DNA of 64,000 nt from Saccharomycopsis crataegensis (taxonomy: Eukaryota; Ascomycota; Saccharomycetes; Ascoideales; Saccharomycopsidaceae). The notes under the pieces were generated by a model that made no database searches, was not told where the DNA came from, and saw only the letters and a program-made list of their open reading frames with translations. Position 1 is the stretch's first letter. Every line of letters starts with the position of its first letter. Below are positions 61,038-64,000 of the stretch, piece after piece. The DNA lies in the NCBI RefSeq assembly GCF_037102585.1, contig NW_027043819.1:1116001-1180000 (forward strand). The letters run 5' to 3'. A program made the translations under genes and the position numbers.

Positions 61038-62809
61038 CAGTGTTTTCATTTTTTTATTCGTACCAACCACCGGAAATGTTCATACCAGTCAGTGGCAAAA
61101 AATAATTCATACCGACCCCCGGTATTTTTCGTACCACCGCAGCGGGATTTATTCAGATCATCTAAGAAAAATAGTTCATACTATTGCACTTCAATTATTC
61201 ATACCAACAGAATACAAAATTCATACTAAATGCATAAAATTCTTATGCTTTCATTAATATTTTATCTTTGATATTATTAAACATGTTATAGGGGACCCGC
61301 ACACCCAATAAAGCCCCTTTGCAATACTCATTTACCATTTCAAAGGCTCATAACCAAATTTTGGAGTGGTTTCGTCCTTCCTTAAAATTTTAAATTTTCA
61401 TCAATTTGTTTTGGAGCTTTGTTGCGTCTTTATGTAATTTTTTTTATAGTTTTTACTTTTTTTTTTTGGTTTGTTTTCTGTATTTTGTTTTCTAATTTTT
61501 TTTCTTCATCTTTGGTATTTGTTTTCAAAAGAGCTGCTGTTGTAAACAGAGATCAATATGTCTAGAAGCATGTCTGCAGAATCCCTTGTAACTATCAAGG
61601 GAAATATTTTCTGTGGCTCCTTTCACCCTTGGAGTTAATTGCTCCTTCTTGCTCAAGTTTGATCTTTTGACTTTACTCTTACATACTGACCAGAATTCTT
61701 CTATAGCACTCAACCCTGGAGAATAAGGAGGTAAAAACACAAGTTCCAACCCACTCAGTGCCACTGGAGTTCTGACCTTTAATTCAATACAAAATTTGAC
61801 AGAAATTGCCCCAATGAACGAAATATTAAGCCCTCTGGTTACGGGAACAGTAAGAACTGCTTTTTCACCCACAGCAGACCATCCATTCTCAAAGCCCATT
61901 TAGAAATACGTTTGAGACTTAGCTTACAGACCTTGGTTACAAAGTTATAGATTGTTGTAGCCTTGGTTCTTACATTGGTGAAGGCTTTCTTGAGTCTCTC
62001 CAACATAAAATCGAGAGTCACTGTAGCATCTTCCTTCATCAATTTTTGAAGGAATTCCTTATGCTCACCAGTAAGAAGGGGCTTACGACCTCTTTTCTTT
62101 GTTGGCTCCGAGATACCATTTAATTCATTAACAAGTATTTTGTTCCAATTTCTTTTCCATGTGTAAGCAGTTTGCAAAGGTATATCTTCCAATTTTGCAG
62201 CCTTGTAAGCTGACACGCCTTCTTCGAAAATAGGATCAATTTCCATGATATCCATGATACCTGGTTTTTCAAAATGCTTATAGTCACTGTAACTAAAGCA
62301 AGCTTCAACTGGTGCTATTTCAGACTCTAAAGTCATTTCACTTGGTTCAGTATAGAATCTATTACCTAGGCCATCAACATACCCATCAGTTAGTAGCTTG
62401 GCTTTCAAGTCCATACTTAGTTTTGGTAGTAAAAGCTTATGCTTTTTTTTGTATGTAATCTGGTGATCATATAGAGCCCGAATTAAGCAATAAAAGTGGG
62501 AATTGCTCACTTTATATGGAGAACAGCTTACCATACATTCGTTCCTTTTTTTGAAAACCGTAATTACGTGCTACTATTAATATTATTATAGATATCAGGC
62601 TTTGTAGAAAGTAGCACAGAATTATGGAAAAAATGAGTATAATTTAATTAAACTGAGTAGCTTAGAGGCTTATAGAGCCATTCACATGAAAAAAAAGGAA
62701 TTAATATGAATTTTATACACTTTTGGTATGAATAATTAAAGTGCAATAGTATGAACTATTTTTCTTAGATGGTCTGAATAAATCCCGCTGCGGTGGTACG
62801 AAAAATACC
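61038..62809 (-). mobile_element. Tc1/mariner-type DNA transposon, copy 2
   Basis: Begins CAGTGTTTTCATT after TA, as copy 1 does. Left inverted repeat about 61038-61225; right inverted repeat from about 62690 to 62809, where its outermost 60-70 bp are replaced by a gypsy LTR fragment. The transposase gene is on the minus strand and is deleted internally. The region 61226-61524 is the AT-rich 3' part of the element and has no gene. Confidence 0.85.
61525..62414 (-). pseudogene. Mariner-type transposase, internally deleted
   Basis: Starts at 62414 with the same MDLKAKLLTDGYVDGLGNRF as copy 1. Relative to copy 1 it has lost about 108 bp after DPIFEE (the segment with ENAEMEIEMKERRYRG) and about 130 bp after SKWALR, the latter removing the first catalytic aspartate region and shifting the frame. 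The C-terminal part, missing in copy 1, survives here: LVFLPPYSPGLSAIEEFWSVCK, a typical DDE_3 block with the third catalytic acid. Dead copy. Confidence 0.87.
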
Positions 62810-62848
62810 AACCAGGGCTCAACCCAGCCATGATCCCATAATACAACA
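62810..62848. mobile_element. Gypsy-type LTR fragment beside tRNA-Ile
   Basis: Diverged copy of the terminal 39 bp of the element 2 LTR (AACCAGG...CCATGATCCCATAATA). Ends 12 bp before the tRNA. A fossil, older than the other copies of this LTR judging by its divergence. Confidence 0.75.
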
Positions 62849-62860
62849 AAAAATTCGTAA

Positions 62861-62954
62861 GGTCCCTTGGCCCAGTTGGTTAAGGCGTGGTGCTAATAAC
62901 AGCTTTCAATGCATTGTTACGCCAAGATCGGCGGTTCGATCCCGCCAGGGACCA
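62861..62954 (+). tRNA. tRNA-Ile (anticodon AAU) with 20-nt intron
   Basis: Acceptor GGTCCCT/AGGGACC, D arm CCAGTTGGTTAAGG, anticodon stem TGGTG/CGCCA around loop CTAATAA (AAU), T arm GGCGG TTCGATC CCGCC, discriminator A. Between loop positions 37 and 38 is an insert of 20 bases at 62899-62918, the canonical intron site. The spliced tRNA is 74 nt and close to S. cerevisiae tRNA-Ile(AAU), which has no intron. The intron ATGCAT core can pair with itself. Confidence 0.94.
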
Positions 62955-62970
62955 TATTTTTGAGTTTTTC

Positions 62971-63015
62971 TTTTTTTTAAGAGAAAATTCAATATATTAA
63001 TTAATTACATAACTA
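62971..63015 (-). mobile_element. 3' end fragment of a family 2 LINE
   Basis: A T run followed by AAAATTCAATATATTAATTAATTA matches the 3' UTR and tail of LINEs D and E in minus orientation, stopping after about 35 bases. It directly abuts LINE G of the opposite orientation and other family. Confidence 0.8.
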
Positions 63016-63441
63016 CTGTGTTTTAGCAGACATCAAGAAGTAAACTCACAACATCATACTACTTCTTCTGCTGCCAACATTCCTCCTTCACCTACCCCTG
63101 CCCGTGATACTGTCACTTCCTCGGCTCTGGCCACTTCTTCTATCCCTGCTTCTGCCCCTGCTTCTGTCCCTGCTTCTGTCCCTACCTCTGTTCCTACCCC
63201 TCTTACTACCTCACCTCATTCTACCTCACCTCATTCAGCTTCCCCCTTCTCAAAACATACATCTATCCTGGAAAACTCAGACAAAATGCCCACGCCACTG
63301 GAATCATTTACTCCCCGGCCAATGAAGCTTCTGTCAAAAGAACAATCTTCCCCCCTGGATGATAACAACAACGAAATAAATTCACCTCAATCAGATGGCT
63401 CAAATGTCACAAAAAACGCCTCTCATACACAAAATGAGTAA
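63016..63441 (+). pseudogene. LINE G ORF1, C-terminal remnant
   Basis: About 141 codons corresponding to the C-terminus of LINE F ORF1, starting near RHQEVNSQHHTTSS and including the Pro/Ser/Ala repeat, which here has one unit fewer. No start codon belongs to it. Ends in the same ATGAGTAA overlap with ORF2. Confidence 0.88.
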
Positions 63442-64000
63442 ACTATCGATCATTAGTCAAAACATCCAAAGATTGAGATTGGATGACTCCAAAATTCTCC
63501 ATCTATCAAACCAATATAACATTTCAATGTTTCAAGAACTTAATCTTGGCGAGGACTTCCTCTTCCAACACCAAAACAAAAAAATTTATAAAAATACTCC
63601 ATCATCCCGCACAGCTATTATAATTGAGGACCACATAAAGGTCGTTGATCATTCATTGCTAACAATTGCAGTACTGAGCCAGCTCCAGGTTTATATCACA
63701 GATGCCATTATTGAACAAGATGCCAATAACTGGCTTTGGCTAATCAATATCTACAACCCATCTGCTGATTACCAAAAACAAACCCTCCTTCAAAATCAAC
63801 TCTCCATCACCCTCCAAACCCAGCTTACCACTCTCAGAGCGAGAAGCAACAATAAGACCATCAACATTATTCTCGGAGGTGACTTTAATAACTTTGTCAA
63901 TTCAAGAGACTCTGCTAACTTCCGTTCTCGCGAACAAAGATCGTCCGAGTCGCTTAAAAAGCTAATCAAAACTTTCAAGCTAGCAGATATCTATGAACAT
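63434..64000 (+). CDS. LINE G ORF2, N-terminal part (continues beyond the window)
   Basis: 189 codons from MSKLSIISQNIQ, covering most of the APE-type endonuclease (FQELNLGEDF, GGDFNNFV). It differs from LINE F at a handful of positions and is open to the window end, so its state further on is unknown. Confidence 0.88.
   Translation, partial: MSKLSIISQNIQRLRLDDSKILHLSNQYNISMFQELNLGEDFLFQHQNKKIYKNTPSSRTAIIIEDHIKVVDHSLLTIAVLSQLQVYITDAIIEQDANNWLWLINIYNPSADYQKQTLLQNQLSITLQTQLTTLRARSNNKTINIILGGDFNNFVNSRDSANFRSREQRSSESLKKLIKTFKLADIYEH

Larger units (their letters stand above)
63016..64000 (+). mobile_element. LINE G: Zorro-like LINE, family 1, runs off the window
   Basis: Plus-strand copy of the same family as LINE F, starting in the last sixth of ORF1 and continuing in ORF2 to the window edge. 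The left junction is with an inverted family 2 LINE 3' fragment. Confidence 0.92.

Overview
The window reads as nuclear DNA of a budding yeast (Saccharomycotina), most likely from the CUG-Ser clade (Candida/Debaryomyces/Metschnikowia relatives). Reasons: compact intron-less genes with yeast-type orthologues (Cdc7, Fra1, Med16, an Erp2/Erp4-like p24 protein, a concentrative nucleoside transporter); L1-type LINEs resembling the Zorro elements of Candida; and near absence of CTG codons in the host genes read through by eye (none in 609 codons of the transporter, one in 213 codons of the p24 gene). Genus and species cannot be named from the sequence alone. If the clade call is right, CTG should be read as serine.

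Region 1 (1-13526) is ordinary single-copy host DNA: a 2.3 kb intergenic stretch with a long GAT/AAT microsatellite, then CNT nucleoside transporter (+), MED16/SIN4 (-), CDC7 (-), a p24 cargo receptor (+) and FRA1 (-). CDC7 and p24 share a 193 bp divergent promoter carrying an MCB box. Region 2 (13527-15229) is sparse: two weak ORFs, a short repeat shared with 60986-61037, and tRNA-Arg(UCU) on the minus strand.

Region 3 (15241-60771) is a 45.5 kb nest made almost wholly of transposable elements. It contains two families of Zorro-like LINEs (family 1: 15275-17435, 36897-43262, 63016-end; family 2: 17439-18797, 22706-32095, 48105-54391, 54416-60725), one whole-looking young Ty1/copia-type element (27080-32016), a broken copia-type element and a separate LTR, two Ty3/gypsy-type elements (32151-43310 and 43314-60771, each interrupted by LINEs) and a Tc1/mariner-type DNA transposon. 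LINEs at 54416-60725 and 36897-43262 keep both ORFs open. The nest lies exactly between tRNA-Arg (minus) and tRNA-Thr (plus), which point away from each other.

Region 4 (60785-64000) has tRNA-Thr(AGU), tRNA-Ala(AGC), a second mariner-type copy, tRNA-Ile(AAU) with a 20-nt intron, and the start of another LINE that runs off the window. Three of the four tRNA genes have a gypsy-type LTR terminus 11-13 bp upstream of the mature 5' end, the signature of Ty3-like targeting to Pol III start sites. The most striking regulatory signal is an array of perfect heat-shock elements (GAAnnTTCnnGAA) in every copia-type LTR. The LINEs repeatedly sit head-to-tail at each other's poly(A) tails, which suggests poly(A)-directed insertion building tandem arrays.
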